A stretch of DNA of 64,000 bases from Thermoplasmatota archaeon (GTDB lineage: Archaea > Thermoplasmatota > Thermoplasmata > UBA10834). The position numbers and the translations under genes were made by a program. The stretch is taken from NCBI GenBank assembly GCA_018818785.1, contig JAHIRF010000009.1, forward strand, positions 1 through 64,000, given 5' to 3'. Position 1 is the first letter of the stretch. Every line of letters starts with the position of its first letter. Shown in pieces: positions 7,565 to 16,193 of this stretch. The notes under the pieces are model-generated. The model was not told where the DNA came from and searched no databases. It saw only the letters and a list, made by a program, of their open reading frames with translations.

Positions 7565-9355
7565 TCACTCCATGAGTCTGCCCTGAAGTGATTCCTCTGA
7601 AACTTCTTCTGCAAGGACTCCTCTGTATCTGTCAAGAATCGCTTCCCTGTCTATCATGGCGATGATCCTGTTCGGCTTCGCAGGATCCACCACTGGTAGA
7701 TGACCTATCTTCCTCAGGACCATCTTTTCCATAGCCACTTGAAGGGTCTCTTCTGGATACACGGTCACTATCCTCTTGGTCATGATGTCGTTCACGGTCG
7801 AATCCTGCTTGCCGCTCTCGAATGCCTTTCGAACATCCGTCAGAGTGACTATGCCCTTCAGCTTCCCGTCTGAGGAGACCACCGGGTAGCCTTTCTTGCC
7901 GCTGTACAGTTGCAGGTCCACCACCTTCCTCAGTGGCGTGTCAGGGGACAACGAGACGAACTTGATGTCCATCGCCTCCTTGACCTTCGCGGCCTCCAAT
8001 ATGTTCGCTGAGAGATCATGAACATACCGTATCCCTTGCTTTGCCAGCTTCGCGGTGTATATCGTCTCCTTGGACAGCATGCTGCTCACGGCGTCGCTGA
8101 CGACGCACGCGAACATGAGTGGTAGGATGATCTCGTAGCTCGATGTCATCTCGAACAGCATCAATATGGCCGTGAGTGTCGCCCTCGCAGTGGACGCGAA
8201 CACTGCGGCCATGCCTACGAGCGCATACGCGCCGTACTCAGCGGTCATGTTCGGGAAGAACTGATTGGCTGCCATGCCGAATGCTGCACCCAGCATGGCA
8301 CCGAGGAACAATGACGGACCGAATACGCCGCCTGCGTTCCCGGACGATATCGTCAGCGATGTCGCTATCAGCTTCAGTATCAGTACAACGACGACGAACA
8401 GTCCGAGCATCCGGACGTCGAACAGCTGGTCGAGATGTCCGTTGAGTGCTGCGGTGACCGTGTCATACCCGACGCCCAACACGCTAGGATAGAACAGGCC
8501 GATGGCGCCAACCATCGCGATACCGACAACCGGTTTGGCATAACCCGGTATCGACAATGCGTCGAACACGTCCTCCATCTTGTAGAGCATCTTTATGAAT
8601 ATGACACCTACAATTCCTGCGAGCAATCCGAGGACCAGATAGAATGCCAGTTCGTACGGGCTCACGAGCGAGTAAGTCAGCTCCATCGAGAAAGTGGGAT
8701 AATCCCCAAGGAACAGCCTAGAGATGAGAGTCGCGAATACTGTCGATATGATGAGTGGGATGAACGATCTCGTCCTGAACTCTAGCAGGAGCAGTTCGAG
8801 TGCGAACACAGCTGCGGCGATCGGGGTGTTGAACGTGGCTGCTATCCCGGCAGCCGCACCGCAGGCCACCATTATCCTGACCTCGGTCGTGGTCATCTTG
8901 AGCTTCTGGCCGACCACGGACGCGAAGGACGCTCCTATCTGGACTATCGGCCCTTCTCTGCCTGCCGATCCGCCCGAACCCAGAGTGATCGCGGATGCGA
9001 GTGCCTTGAGGGCAGGCACTCTCGCCCTGACCCTTCCCTTGTCCGCCATCAGGCTACGCATGACTTCGGCCACGCCGGCTCCCTTCACCTCAGGTGCGAG
9101 CCAGTAGGCGATCATGCCGACGAAGACCGCACCTATCATGGGCACCGCGAAGACCCAGAGCCCAAGCTCGTTGTTCAACGGGTTCCCGCCCACGAAGAAG
9201 AATTCCTGGAACGCGAGTATGAGCCATCTGAATCCTATGGCGATGAGCGCAGCCAATCCTCCGACCATGGCTGCGATTATGTTGAGTCTGGCATACTCTC
9301 CCAGGAACTCGCTCCGAATATGACCTCTGAGTGATTTTTGGATGTCGCTGAACAT
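7565..9355 (-). CDS. ClC-family chloride channel/transporter with C-terminal CBS pair
   Basis: A 596-residue integral membrane protein. The anion-selectivity motifs are present: GSGGSAGREGP, with the gating glutamate, and GNAGGVFGPSLFLGA. So is the helix-repeat motif GIAATFNTPIAAAVFALE. Two CBS domains (about 455-590) follow the membrane part and probably sense nucleotides on the cytoplasmic side. Compared with the E. coli transporter, the position of the internal proton glutamate (second Glu of IIEEM) appears to be Leu in FALELLLL. This leans towards channel-like or uncoupled transport, but the alignment is by eye. ATG 9355 is preferred over an adjacent TTG. No partner genes are nearby. Confidence 0.95.
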   Translation of the reverse strand: MFSDIQKSLRGHIRSEFLGEYARLNIIAAMVGGLAALIAIGFRWLILAFQEFFFVGGNPLNNELGLWVFAVPMIGAVFVGMIAYWLAPEVKGAGVAEVMRSLMADKGRVRARVPALKALASAITLGSGGSAGREGPIVQIGASFASVVGQKLKMTTTEVRIMVACGAAAGIAATFNTPIAAAVFALELLLLEFRTRSFIPLIISTVFATLISRLFLGDYPTFSMELTYSLVSPYELAFYLVLGLLAGIVGVIFIKMLYKMEDVFDALSIPGYAKPVVGIAMVGAIGLFYPSVLGVGYDTVTAALNGHLDQLFDVRMLGLFVVVVLILKLIATSLTISSGNAGGVFGPSLFLGAMLGAAFGMAANQFFPNMTAEYGAYALVGMAAVFASTARATLTAILMLFEMTSSYEIILPLMFACVVSDAVSSMLSKETIYTAKLAKQGIRYVHDLSANILEAAKVKEAMDIKFVSLSPDTPLRKVVDLQLYSGKKGYPVVSSDGKLKGIVTLTDVRKAFESGKQDSTVNDIMTKRIVTVYPEETLQVAMEKMVLRKIGHLPVVDPAKPNRIIAMIDREAILDRYRGVLAEEVSEESLQGRLME

Positions 9356-9473
9356 CAAACGGCCTCGAATCCGTCAGTAGGCTGTATTGGCATGCCTCTG
9401 TCGAGGGTTAAACGCCTCAGTCAAATAGTTCTTTCTGAGCAGAAGTGGCTAGAATCCTTCGTTCAGACTGGTA

Positions 9474-9953
9474 TCAATGCACTCTGCAGGAGTCCCTGCC
9501 AGTCTTCTCGAAATAACATTGATGATACTCCTCTGCCGGCCAGAATGTGTCGGCTGGTACGATCTCCGTGACGATCCTCCTGTCACCATGACGCCCGGAA
9601 TTCTCCAGCGTCTGCAGCGATTCCTCAGCGAGTCTCTTCTGCTCAGGGTCATGATAGATTATTGCGGACCTGTACTGAGTCCCTCTGTCTGGTCCCTGCC
9701 TGTTCAGGGTAGTCGGGTCGTGCATTTCCCAGAATATCTCCAACAATCGCTCGTATGTGACCGTGCTCGGGTCGAATCCCACCTCGACCGCTTCCGCATG
9801 ACCCGTCCTGCCAGAGCAGACCTCCTCGTATGTAGGATCATCCGTCTTCCCACCCGTGTATCCGACACGAGTGGATATGACACCGTGTACCTTCCGGAAT
9901 ATCGACTCGACGCCCCAGAAGCATCCCGCTGCGAATGTAGCTCTATTCGTCAT
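9474..9953 (-). CDS. msrA: Peptide-methionine (S)-S-oxide reductase MsrA
   Basis: 159 residues, the usual length for a bare MsrA. It reduces methionine S-sulfoxide in proteins with electrons from thioredoxin. The active-site GCFWG (Cys11) is intact, as are [14 protein letters not shown] and the substrate-pocket FWEMHDPTT and GTQYRSAI blocks. A C-terminal Cys near the end (DSCRVH) could be the resolving residue, and a further Cys is in EYHQCYF. No MsrB is encoded in the window. The start at ATG 9953 gives the canonical N-terminus ahead of the first strand. Confidence 0.96.
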   Translation of the reverse strand: MTNRATFAAGCFWGVESIFRKVHGVISTRVGYTGGKTDDPTYEEVCSGRTGHAEAVEVGFDPSTVTYERLLEIFWEMHDPTTLNRQGPDRGTQYRSAIIYHDPEQKRLAEESLQTLENSGRHGDRRIVTEIVPADTFWPAEEYHQCYFEKTGRDSCRVH

Positions 9954-10084
9954 GTTGCCCTTCCTCGATGGTATCCGTACGCATGTTCGTAATCATAGTG
10001 GACGCGCATACAAATATCCCCGAACGGGGGAAAAGGTTTGGCTCCTGTAGAACGGAGAGGTCCAATTCAGTCCGATCTCCGGCA

Positions 10085-10288
10085 CTACATCCCGCTTCTG
10101 TTCTGGGATGACTGCCCGGGGAATGTCTCATCTTCGAACGGGTTGTTGTTGTTCGCATCATAGTACCCTTCATCCTCCCCATGGGTATGCTGGACCTGAT
10201 CTCCAGATGCTGAGACGTTGCCAACTGTCGCGATTGCTGTCACAGCCAGGAGGCACGCGAGACCAAGCACGACTATTTTTGTGGTCAT
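10085..10288 (-). CDS. Small secreted hydrophilic protein
   Basis: 67 residues. The N-terminus is a clear Sec signal peptide: MTTK, then the hydrophobic core IVVLGLACLLAVTAIATVG, with likely cleavage after VSA. The mature part, about 40 residues, is polar and acidic, with HTHGEDEG, a run of four Asn and a DE-rich stretch. There is no cysteine or catalytic motif. It may be an exported metal-binding or surface-associated peptide, but the function is unknown. It stands alone between msrA and a DUF3795 gene, both on the same strand, with gaps over 130 bases. Confidence 0.6.
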   Translation of the reverse strand: MTTKIVVLGLACLLAVTAIATVGNVSASGDQVQHTHGEDEGYYDANNNNPFEDETFPGQSSQNRSGM

Positions 10289-10463
10289 GATCCATTAGAT
10301 TCAGTACAGGAAATAAAGAGTTGTCAAACGGTTATCATCGGATGAATAAGATGGATTCTCATCGACTGGATGGTCATTGGACTACGGTGCGTTCGACGTA
10401 TGTGATCTCTTTCCTATGTGTCGGCGGAGCATGAGCGTAGACGGTCCTCGGTGTCCCCGCGCA

Positions 10464-10919
10464 TCAGCCCTTCTTACTGTCCCATCGATATAGCCGCTTC
10501 CTGTTTCTCAATCTATCCAAGCCGCAGTCGAAACAGATGCCGTTGTGACATGATAGCACCCCACCACATTCCAGGCATTTCCATCTCTTCTCCTCCGCCT
10601 CCAAAAAGGGTTTGATACCCTCGTCTCTGATACGGTGCAGATTATCGATTTCGCTCATCCTGAATTGTGCTCTGTACCTTCTGTCGATGGTCGACAAAGG
10701 TTCACATGGGAAGTCCTTGCACTCGTAGCAGTATCGGACCTTGTTCTTGAGGAGAAGGTCGCACTTCTTCTTCAGAAACGCGCAGGGCTTGTTCCTGGGC
10801 CTGCACCCGATACAGTACATCATTCGGATGCCCTTGCTCTTGACATCGTGCGTGACCGCCAGGTACGAGGCGCATACATTGCAGTTCATGCCGCACGGAG
10901 CGATCAGTTCCTCCTTCAT
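10464..10919 (-). CDS. DUF3795 family cysteine-rich protein
   Basis: 151 residues. The opening APCGMNCNVCASYLAV is the characteristic DUF3795 signature, followed by further CxxC-type groups: YCIGCRPRNKPC, CYECKDFPC, and a C-terminal zinc-ribbon-like CLECGGVLSCHNGICFDCG. About 15 cysteines in all suggest structural zinc or iron-sulfur binding. The biochemical role of this family is not established. The gene is monocistronic, on the same strand as its neighbours. The 188-base stretch upstream, to the toxin gene, shows no gene. Confidence 0.82.
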   Translation of the reverse strand: MKEELIAPCGMNCNVCASYLAVTHDVKSKGIRMMYCIGCRPRNKPCAFLKKKCDLLLKNKVRYCYECKDFPCEPLSTIDRRYRAQFRMSEIDNLHRIRDEGIKPFLEAEEKRWKCLECGGVLSCHNGICFDCGLDRLRNRKRLYRWDSKKG

Positions 10920-11107
10920 ATGCGAGCATGATAGCGTTTGAAGAAATCAAAACTTCGGTGGGGATTGGTGGCGGGTCCAACCGGGACTGCACATCGTTCA
11001 AGCCAGATGATGAATGATTGAGATCAATTTTCAGACGGTTCGCAGAGCCAGCTATCAGACCTTCTGAAATATCGTCTGCATCAACCGATATTACGTCGCG
11101 TGCTCGC

Positions 11108-11908
11108 CTACCCTTCAAGAAGATCGATGATGCTCGTAAACTCGTCCCTCTCGATCCCTATATGGTAGGCAGCCCGACCCGCAACCTCATCTGTCATGGC
11201 AATGCGGGCCTTCGTGCAATCACCAGGATATTCTTTTCTTACCTTTCTGATTATGGATGAATAGTCCTCCGATGAATGCCATATAATCGAATATATGTCA
11301 CATGCGTCTTTCCAGAGCTTATCATCCTGTTGACGTTGGGGGATGGACCTCAGTTTGGTCGCGAGCAGAGATGCTGGATTGGGAATATGAATATCAAAAT
11401 CTCCCAATGGTTGCTTCACAAAATCTCCATCTATGAACATCTGGGCCGCGATAGGCTCATCAAGCGGATCGCATCTGAAAACATGTTTGTGTCGTGGATG
11501 AACGTTATCCACCATCATGTCAACATACAGATAGACAATCTCGTGGAGTGGGAACCCCTTTGCTGTCTCCTCGGTCAGAACCGTTCCGTCGACTCTGCGG
11601 ATCATCTTGCAGAATCGGTAGGAGCCGTGAGGCCTGTAACCCGCCTCTTTCACGACCTTCAACGCCTGGGCAAATGTGCTGGTACGGAGGGCATCGACGG
11701 CTTGTTCCGGGTCGACATGAAAACAGACATCAATGTCCCGGGAACCGAGGTATGGTGTTCCGTGTATCTGGCTGAATGATTCGTTAACGGTGAGGTAAAC
11801 AGCCCATCCGCCTATGAGCAGGAACGGTTCTGGCAGTGACCTAGAGAGCGCTCCAAGCGCATCCAATGCCGTTCCCGTTTCCTGTGAATCATAGAGCGGT
11901 ACCGTCAT
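11108..11908 (-). CDS. AbiEii-type nucleotidyltransferase (putative toxin)
   Basis: 266 residues with a minimal nucleotidyltransferase fold. LLIGGWAVYLT corresponds to the GG/GS motif and SRDIDVCFHV supplies the metal-binding Asp pair (DxD). A third acidic strand is probably YLYVDMMVDN. This matches the AbiEii/MNT-like toxins of type IV toxin-antitoxin systems, which transfer nucleotides to RNA or protein targets. Its start overlaps the stop of the upstream winged-helix gene by 4 bases (ATGA), the normal order for AbiE (antitoxin first). The toxin role is inferred from the pair organisation; a solitary NTase enzyme is the alternative. Confidence 0.78.
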   Translation of the reverse strand: MTVPLYDSQETGTALDALGALSRSLPEPFLLIGGWAVYLTVNESFSQIHGTPYLGSRDIDVCFHVDPEQAVDALRTSTFAQALKVVKEAGYRPHGSYRFCKMIRRVDGTVLTEETAKGFPLHEIVYLYVDMMVDNVHPRHKHVFRCDPLDEPIAAQMFIDGDFVKQPLGDFDIHIPNPASLLATKLRSIPQRQQDDKLWKDACDIYSIIWHSSEDYSSIIRKVRKEYPGDCTKARIAMTDEVAGRAAYHIGIERDEFTSIIDLLEG

Positions 11909-12534
11909 AGATAGGACTTCGACACCAAAAGATCAGCCGCCTCAGCGCACTCGGCTCCAGTGCGATACAGGTCAACGATCAGCTGTTGTATGGATACAAG
12001 AGAATGGCTGTCTACGTGTTGTCTTTCGAAGAACACATGGTCATCGGCTAGCAGGACCTGCGTGTTCCCCTTGCCTACATAGCCATGCTTGGTCAGGAGC
12101 TGATGCCATTTTATCATATCTTCCTTCTTGATGTAGAACTCGCGGTAACGGGGAAATAGGTACTGACCGAGGTGGTTCTCGGCGAAGTATCCAGTGAAGG
12201 CGTGATCGAGTTCCGACCCGGCGATGGTTTCGTCCGGCTGTTGGACGTTATATTCCCGAAATAGTCTGAGATCCCTTCTTTCTGCCCACCTTAAGAACAG
12301 TCCCTTGGGTTGGATTATCTTTGATCCATCGATCAGCCCGTCATGCTCCAGGCCTTTCAGGATGCGATAGGCCCAGCCGTAGCTCACATCCGCATCCTTG
12401 GCGATACGATACCAGGTTCGAGCGGTCCCATGTTTACTCAGAAGAATCCGATAGACACGCTCAACCTTGTCACCCTCTTGAATGTAACGTGAGAACTCAG
12501 GGCTGTCCTCTTGGACTGTCACGCTATATCTCAT
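11905..12534 (-). CDS. Winged-helix protein, putative AbiEi-like antitoxin/autorepressor
   Basis: 209 residues. An N-terminal winged helix-turn-helix (about 20-75: YRILLSKHGTARTWYRIAKD, then SYGWAYRILKGLEHDGLI) is followed by a roughly 130-residue domain of unknown fold. It lies directly upstream of the nucleotidyltransferase gene with an ATGA overlap, like AbiEi antitoxins, which bind their promoter and repress the operon. The AT-rich upstream stretch (12540-12600, several TATA-like runs) would be the target. The pair sits next to a tRNA gene, a common site for mobile cargo. The antitoxin assignment rests on this context, not on a recognised family signature. Confidence 0.68.
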   Translation of the reverse strand: MRYSVTVQEDSPEFSRYIQEGDKVERVYRILLSKHGTARTWYRIAKDADVSYGWAYRILKGLEHDGLIDGSKIIQPKGLFLRWAERRDLRLFREYNVQQPDETIAGSELDHAFTGYFAENHLGQYLFPRYREFYIKKEDMIKWHQLLTKHGYVGKGNTQVLLADDHVFFERQHVDSHSLVSIQQLIVDLYRTGAECAEAADLLVSKSYL

Positions 12535-12640
12535 CGTGTCTTCTATATATTAAATCATCGGATATATCTTGTAATATGAACTATATTTATAATTATCGGA
12601 TAGCCATATCTGCCCGGCGTTTGTCCTGGCGAATGGATAT
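12535..12640 (-). promoter_or_regulatory. AT-rich promoter/operator region of the AbiE-like pair
   Basis: This stretch is much richer in A and T than its surroundings and contains several overlapping TATA-like words (for example TTATAATTAT and ATATATT near 12545-12600). It lies immediately before the winged-helix gene, so it is the likely promoter and the likely autoregulatory target. No clean inverted repeat is obvious by eye. The remainder up to the tRNA at 12744 shows no gene. Confidence 0.4.
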
Positions 12641-12743
12641 TTTGTGCTTTAGCGAGCAAGTGCTTCAGTGGCAAAGGGTTCGTAAATACAACTGACGGGG
12701 ACAGCCCGATCGAGAGCACCGAAAATACTCATGATGTTTGGAG

Positions 12744-12844
12744 TGGGCCCAACCGGATTCGAACCGGTGATTACCTGCAATTTGACGCTTTCCCGGAGGA
12801 GAAGCGATGTCAAGCAGGTGTCATAACCGCTAGACCATGGGCCC
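12744..12844 (-). tRNA. tRNA-Val (anticodon GAC) with a 28-base intron
   Basis: The gene folds as a complete cloverleaf on the minus strand: acceptor GGGCCCA/TGGGCCC, D-stem GTC/GAC, anticodon stem CCTGC/GCAGG, T-arm ACCGG-TTCGAAT-CCGGT and discriminator A. CCA is not encoded. The anticodon loop is TTGACA|T, giving GAC at positions 34-36, so it reads valine codons GUC and GUU. An intron splits the loop after position 37. It is removed by the archaeal splicing endonuclease and the exons are ligated. The gene lies between the AbiE-like pair and a divergent gene. Confidence 0.93.
12780..12807 (-). other. tRNA-Val intron with bulge-helix-bulge motif
   Basis: This 28-base archaeal tRNA intron sits at the canonical 37/38 position. 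The loop bases TTGA pair with TCAA inside the intron to form the 4-bp central helix, flanked by 3-base bulges CAT and ATT. Cutting after the second base of each bulge (CA|T and AT|T) gives a 7-base anticodon loop. The intron itself forms a CGCTT/AAGCG hairpin. This is the standard substrate of the tRNA-splicing endonuclease. Confidence 0.9.
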
Positions 12845-12924
12845 TTGTGAAGAGCGAGATAAGGCAAGGGGTTCTATAACACTTTCTATCCCCCAAGCTC
12901 GGGCCAGTGTTCTGCGCTCCCTTT

Positions 12925-14019
12925 ATGGGCCCAGGGAGCATTTCAGTGCTCGTGCCCAGGGATAGTTGCACCACAATGGTCTACGCGGGCTCGGGCTCCT
13001 CGCACTCTTGGACATGGCTCGCGGACCTGTTCGAGAGTCGCGGAATCTTCAACGTAGTATTCGGGAGCGAGAGCGATCTTCAGGGTGGCATCGAAGGTTC
13101 CCATTCGAGAGTGATCATATCCGGGGGCGACGGTTTTGAGATCGCGGAAGCCCTCAACGGCAAAGGTTTCTCAAACCTGAAGGCATTCATCAGAGACGGC
13201 GGTCAGTACATAGGCATATGCGCGGGCGCCTATCTTCCGCTGCCTTCTTCGATATCCCCATTTCAGCAGTTCAATATCTCGAAGACCAGGATCAGCAACA
13301 TCCGACCCGGTATTTCCCTAGCCGAATCATCGACTACGAGATATGCCGTGCGGTACGGCAGCTGCAGCATATTCCATCCGGTACGGGGAAGCGTTCTGTT
13401 GGACATCCACGGCTCTTCGATCGTCGCCCCGTTGTACGGAGGACCAGTGTTCAAGGAGCCGGATGAGGACGAAGTCCTGGCTCGATATGCTGGAATGGCA
13501 GAGCAAGCCACAACGAATATGTCGCATGATGAGGTGAGGACTGTATTGGACCGCACACCCGCCGTCATAAGATGTCGCTTCGGATCTGGAGAGCTGTTAT
13601 TGCTGGGACCTCATCTGGAGCATCCCGACTTCCCAGAAGCGAACGATGTCATGCTCGGCCTCATGCGCATGACTGGTAATGACAGATCAGTCCGTATCCC
13701 TTGGCAACGGAAGACGAATCTTGACCGATCAATCGCCGATCTCAAAGTGGCCATTCTGGGTCTCGAGCATAGGTCGTTCGTCGTCGGTTCGAAATTGTGG
13801 GACGGCGGTCGGCTCATGGAACTCCTCGACGCTATCGAGATCCGGAAATCAAGCGCCGATGGAATGGTGTCCGATCGGGTCGACAATCTCCTGAAGGCAT
13901 CCAGGGACGAGATACTCGAAGCGTCATCACGGGATGCGCAGGAGGTCGAGAGCGCCCCGTCGAACCTGGTCGAGGCCGCAAGACTGACGGTCAACGAGCA
14001 CTTCTCCGCCAGAAGGTAA
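12925..14019 (+). CDS. BPL_N-type (DJ-1/glutamine amidotransferase fold) protein with an extra C-terminal domain
   Basis: 364 residues. The first about 240 match the biotin-protein-ligase N-terminal fold, related to class I glutamine amidotransferases: VYAGSGS near the start, the nucleophile elbow YIGICAGAYLP (with Cys), and the late APLYGGPVF strand. GSGELLLLGPHLEHPDF resembles the closing His motif. No biotin ligase catalytic domain follows; instead there is a roughly 120-residue mostly helical, charged tail. Enzyme activity is unknown. A TATA-like TTCTATAAC near 12873-12881 lies 45-50 bases before the ATG. The gene precedes an HdrE/HdrD-like pair by 35 bases, possibly in one transcript. 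Confidence 0.72.
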   Translation: MGPGSISVLVPRDSCTTMVYAGSGSSHSWTWLADLFESRGIFNVVFGSESDLQGGIEGSHSRVIISGGDGFEIAEALNGKGFSNLKAFIRDGGQYIGICAGAYLPLPSSISPFQQFNISKTRISNIRPGISLAESSTTRYAVRYGSCSIFHPVRGSVLLDIHGSSIVAPLYGGPVFKEPDEDEVLARYAGMAEQATTNMSHDEVRTVLDRTPAVIRCRFGSGELLLLGPHLEHPDFPEANDVMLGLMRMTGNDRSVRIPWQRKTNLDRSIADLKVAILGLEHRSFVVGSKLWDGGRLMELLDAIEIRKSSADGMVSDRVDNLLKASRDEILEASSRDAQEVESAPSNLVEAARLTVNEHFSARR

Positions 14020-14054
14020 CGAATATATATCGCCCGAATCTGATTAGAGCCGCG

Positions 14055-14969
14055 ATGGCGACGGACAGATACCTGAGCGAGAGGGCGACTCTGTACGTGC
14101 CGTTCTTCTCATTCATCGCACTGCTTTGCGCGGTGATCCTTCTCCTGCCATACGAGACGGTGTACATACGCGACCGGACCTACCTGTCACTGTTCCTTGT
14201 CGTGATAGTGCTGAGCGTCGCCGTGTTCTTTCTCGGCACCCTCTACAATTTCCTCATGTGGATGCGGGGAAAAGGTCTGACCACCACCCCCGAGCGTAGG
14301 CTCATCGGATTCGCCAAGCTCGCCATTATCTCATTGGCACATGGCCGCTTGTTGAGGGCCACACGCACCCTTCTGAAAGATGCTCTCTATCTATCCAAGC
14401 TGAAGGAAAGGAGCGTCTCGCGGTGGTTCATGCATCTCATGATCCTGGGCGGATTCATACTCATGTTCATTCTCGATCTCATAGTCACATTCTCGCTGGA
14501 CATCCTGAGATATCAACCGATGATTGACGAGACAGGCTGGGCCAAACTATGGCTCCGTGACTTCGGCTTCGACCTCGTAGGTCTGATGATGCTCATCGGT
14601 CTGATCATGGCAGCTATCCGACGATCGATTCTGAAGCCCAAGATTGTACGGACCGAGCTTCCAGACGCCGCGTCCATCCTGTTCCTGTTAGCAGTCGTTC
14701 TGGGTGGGTTCATACTCGAAGGCATGGGTATTGCAGGTGGCATACCTGGCCATGACCAGAATGTAGAATACTCGTTCGTCGGGTATGCATTCTCCCTGGT
14801 GATGCCTGCCTCGAGCGGTGACTGGTACGATGCCGCGTGGCTCGTGCATGGCGTCATGAGCGCACTATTGATCGCCTACATACCGTTCAGCAAGCTCTTC
14901 CACATGATCGCGACCCCGATCGCGATCGAGCTGGAGCGCTTGATGACAGACAAGGAGGGGAGCGCATGA
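14055..14969 (+). CDS. HdrE-like cytochrome b membrane subunit (NarI/DsrM type)
   Basis: 304 residues with about six transmembrane helices (roughly 14-34, 45-68, 125-150, 175-192, 208-226 and 265-287). Histidines within helices (RWFMHLMILGG, WLVHG and SKLFHM) are placed like the haem b ligands of the NarI/HdrE/DsrM family. Such subunits pass electrons between a membrane quinone or methanophenazine pool and an iron-sulfur partner. The ATG at 14055 starts after the preceding gene's stop. The stop overlaps the start of the HdrD-like gene by 4 bases (ATGA), so the two are translationally coupled and should form one membrane complex. Confidence 0.85.
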   Translation: MATDRYLSERATLYVPFFSFIALLCAVILLLPYETVYIRDRTYLSLFLVVIVLSVAVFFLGTLYNFLMWMRGKGLTTTPERRLIGFAKLAIISLAHGRLLRATRTLLKDALYLSKLKERSVSRWFMHLMILGGFILMFILDLIVTFSLDILRYQPMIDETGWAKLWLRDFGFDLVGLMMLIGLIMAAIRRSILKPKIVRTELPDAASILFLLAVVLGGFILEGMGIAGGIPGHDQNVEYSFVGYAFSLVMPASSGDWYDAAWLVHGVMSALLIAYIPFSKLFHMIATPIAIELERLMTDKEGSA

Positions 14970-16186
14970 AGAAGCTGGATATCTCCAAGCTGGATGTGCT
15001 CTCGCTCATCAGATACGATGCGTGCACTCGCTGCGGTGAGTGCACGGTCACATGCCCCACTGGTGGTGAAGCACAGGAGGACGAGCTCGTCACTCCGAGG
15101 GGCAAGATACTGAGGCTACGGGAGCTTCACAGAGCCCAGTACGGGCTGAAGGCCAAGTTGTTCGGTCCGAAGGAGATCCCTCAGGATCAGTTGACCGAAT
15201 TATCTCGGAGGGCATACGAGTGCACGATATGCGGGCAGTGCAAGACGGTGTGTCCCGCTCATCTGGATACCATCGAGATGTGGGAGAACATGCGGGAGTT
15301 CCTGGTGCACAACGGCCTCGGCCCGATGCCAGAGCACGACCAGCTGATAAAGAGCATCGAGAACTACGATAATCCATGGATGCAACCACGGACACAACGA
15401 TCACGATGGGCTCGTCGGCTCGAGAATGATATCAAGGTGAAGGACGCCTTGAAAGAGAAGTGCGAAGTGCTGTATTTCGTTGGATGCACGGCCGCCTACG
15501 ACCCCAACATCAAGGAGATGGCTCTTAACACCGCTCGCATACTCTCCAAGGCCAAGGTAGATTTCGGGACCCTCGGAAACGAGGAAGGATGCTGCGGTTC
15601 CACACTTCTGAGGACCGGGTTGATCGACAATGCTCGCAAGATGGCCGAGAAGAATATCGAGATGTTCGAGAGAGCTGCTCCGAGCATCATCGTCACCAGC
15701 TGTGCGGGGTGCTACAAGACCATCCGTCAGGATTATCCGAAGATGGGCAAGGTGCAACCGAAGGTTATGCACATAACTGAAATGGTGAACGAGCTGCTCG
15801 ATTCCGGAAAGCTGGTGCTCGACAAGAGGATGGAGCAGAAAGTGACATTCCACGACCCTTGTCACCTCGGAAGGCACAACGGATTGTACGACGAACCGAG
15901 GAGGATACTGAGACATGTACCCGGGCTCGAGCTCGTGGAGATGGAGAGGAACAGGTCGGAGTCGAGATGCTGTGGGGCCGGTGGCGGGGTCAAGACTGCC
16001 TTCCCTGACCTCGCGCAGAAGATATCCGACATACGCATTGACGACGCCGAGAAGTCGGGCGCGGATATGCTCACCACTTCCTGCCCGTTCTGTTATCAGA
16101 GCTTGAAGACGACGATCGAAGCAAGAGGTTCCAAGCTCAAGATGACCGATCTGATGGAGCTGGTCGCATCGGCATGCAAGGATTGA
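14966..16186 (+). CDS. HdrD-like iron-sulfur heterodisulfide reductase / (Fe-S)-binding subunit
   Basis: 406 residues. Two 4Fe-4S clusters are near the N-terminus (CTRCGECTVTCP from Cys20, and CTICGQCKTVCP near 88). Two CCG domains follow: CTAAYD / EGCCGS / SCAGCY, and DPCHLG / SRCCGAGGG / SCPFCY. This is the architecture of HdrD, GlpC and the DsrK/TmcB subunits, where CCG domains bind a noncubane 4Fe-4S cluster that reduces disulfides. With the coupled cytochrome b it forms an HdrDE-type membrane oxidoreductase. The disulfide substrate cannot be inferred, since no methanogenesis genes appear in the window. Confidence 0.88.
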   Translation: MKKLDISKLDVLSLIRYDACTRCGECTVTCPTGGEAQEDELVTPRGKILRLRELHRAQYGLKAKLFGPKEIPQDQLTELSRRAYECTICGQCKTVCPAHLDTIEMWENMREFLVHNGLGPMPEHDQLIKSIENYDNPWMQPRTQRSRWARRLENDIKVKDALKEKCEVLYFVGCTAAYDPNIKEMALNTARILSKAKVDFGTLGNEEGCCGSTLLRTGLIDNARKMAEKNIEMFERAAPSIIVTSCAGCYKTIRQDYPKMGKVQPKVMHITEMVNELLDSGKLVLDKRMEQKVTFHDPCHLGRHNGLYDEPRRILRHVPGLELVEMERNRSESRCCGAGGGVKTAFPDLAQKISDIRIDDAEKSGADMLTTSCPFCYQSLKTTIEARGSKLKMTDLMELVASACKD

Positions 16187-16193
16187 TGAGCCC

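Noticed and set aside
10702-11118. Minus-strand open frame running from the toxin end into the DUF3795 gene
   Set aside because: It overlaps the cysteine-rich protein in another frame and has no domain. The 10920-11107 part alone has no start signal or motif.
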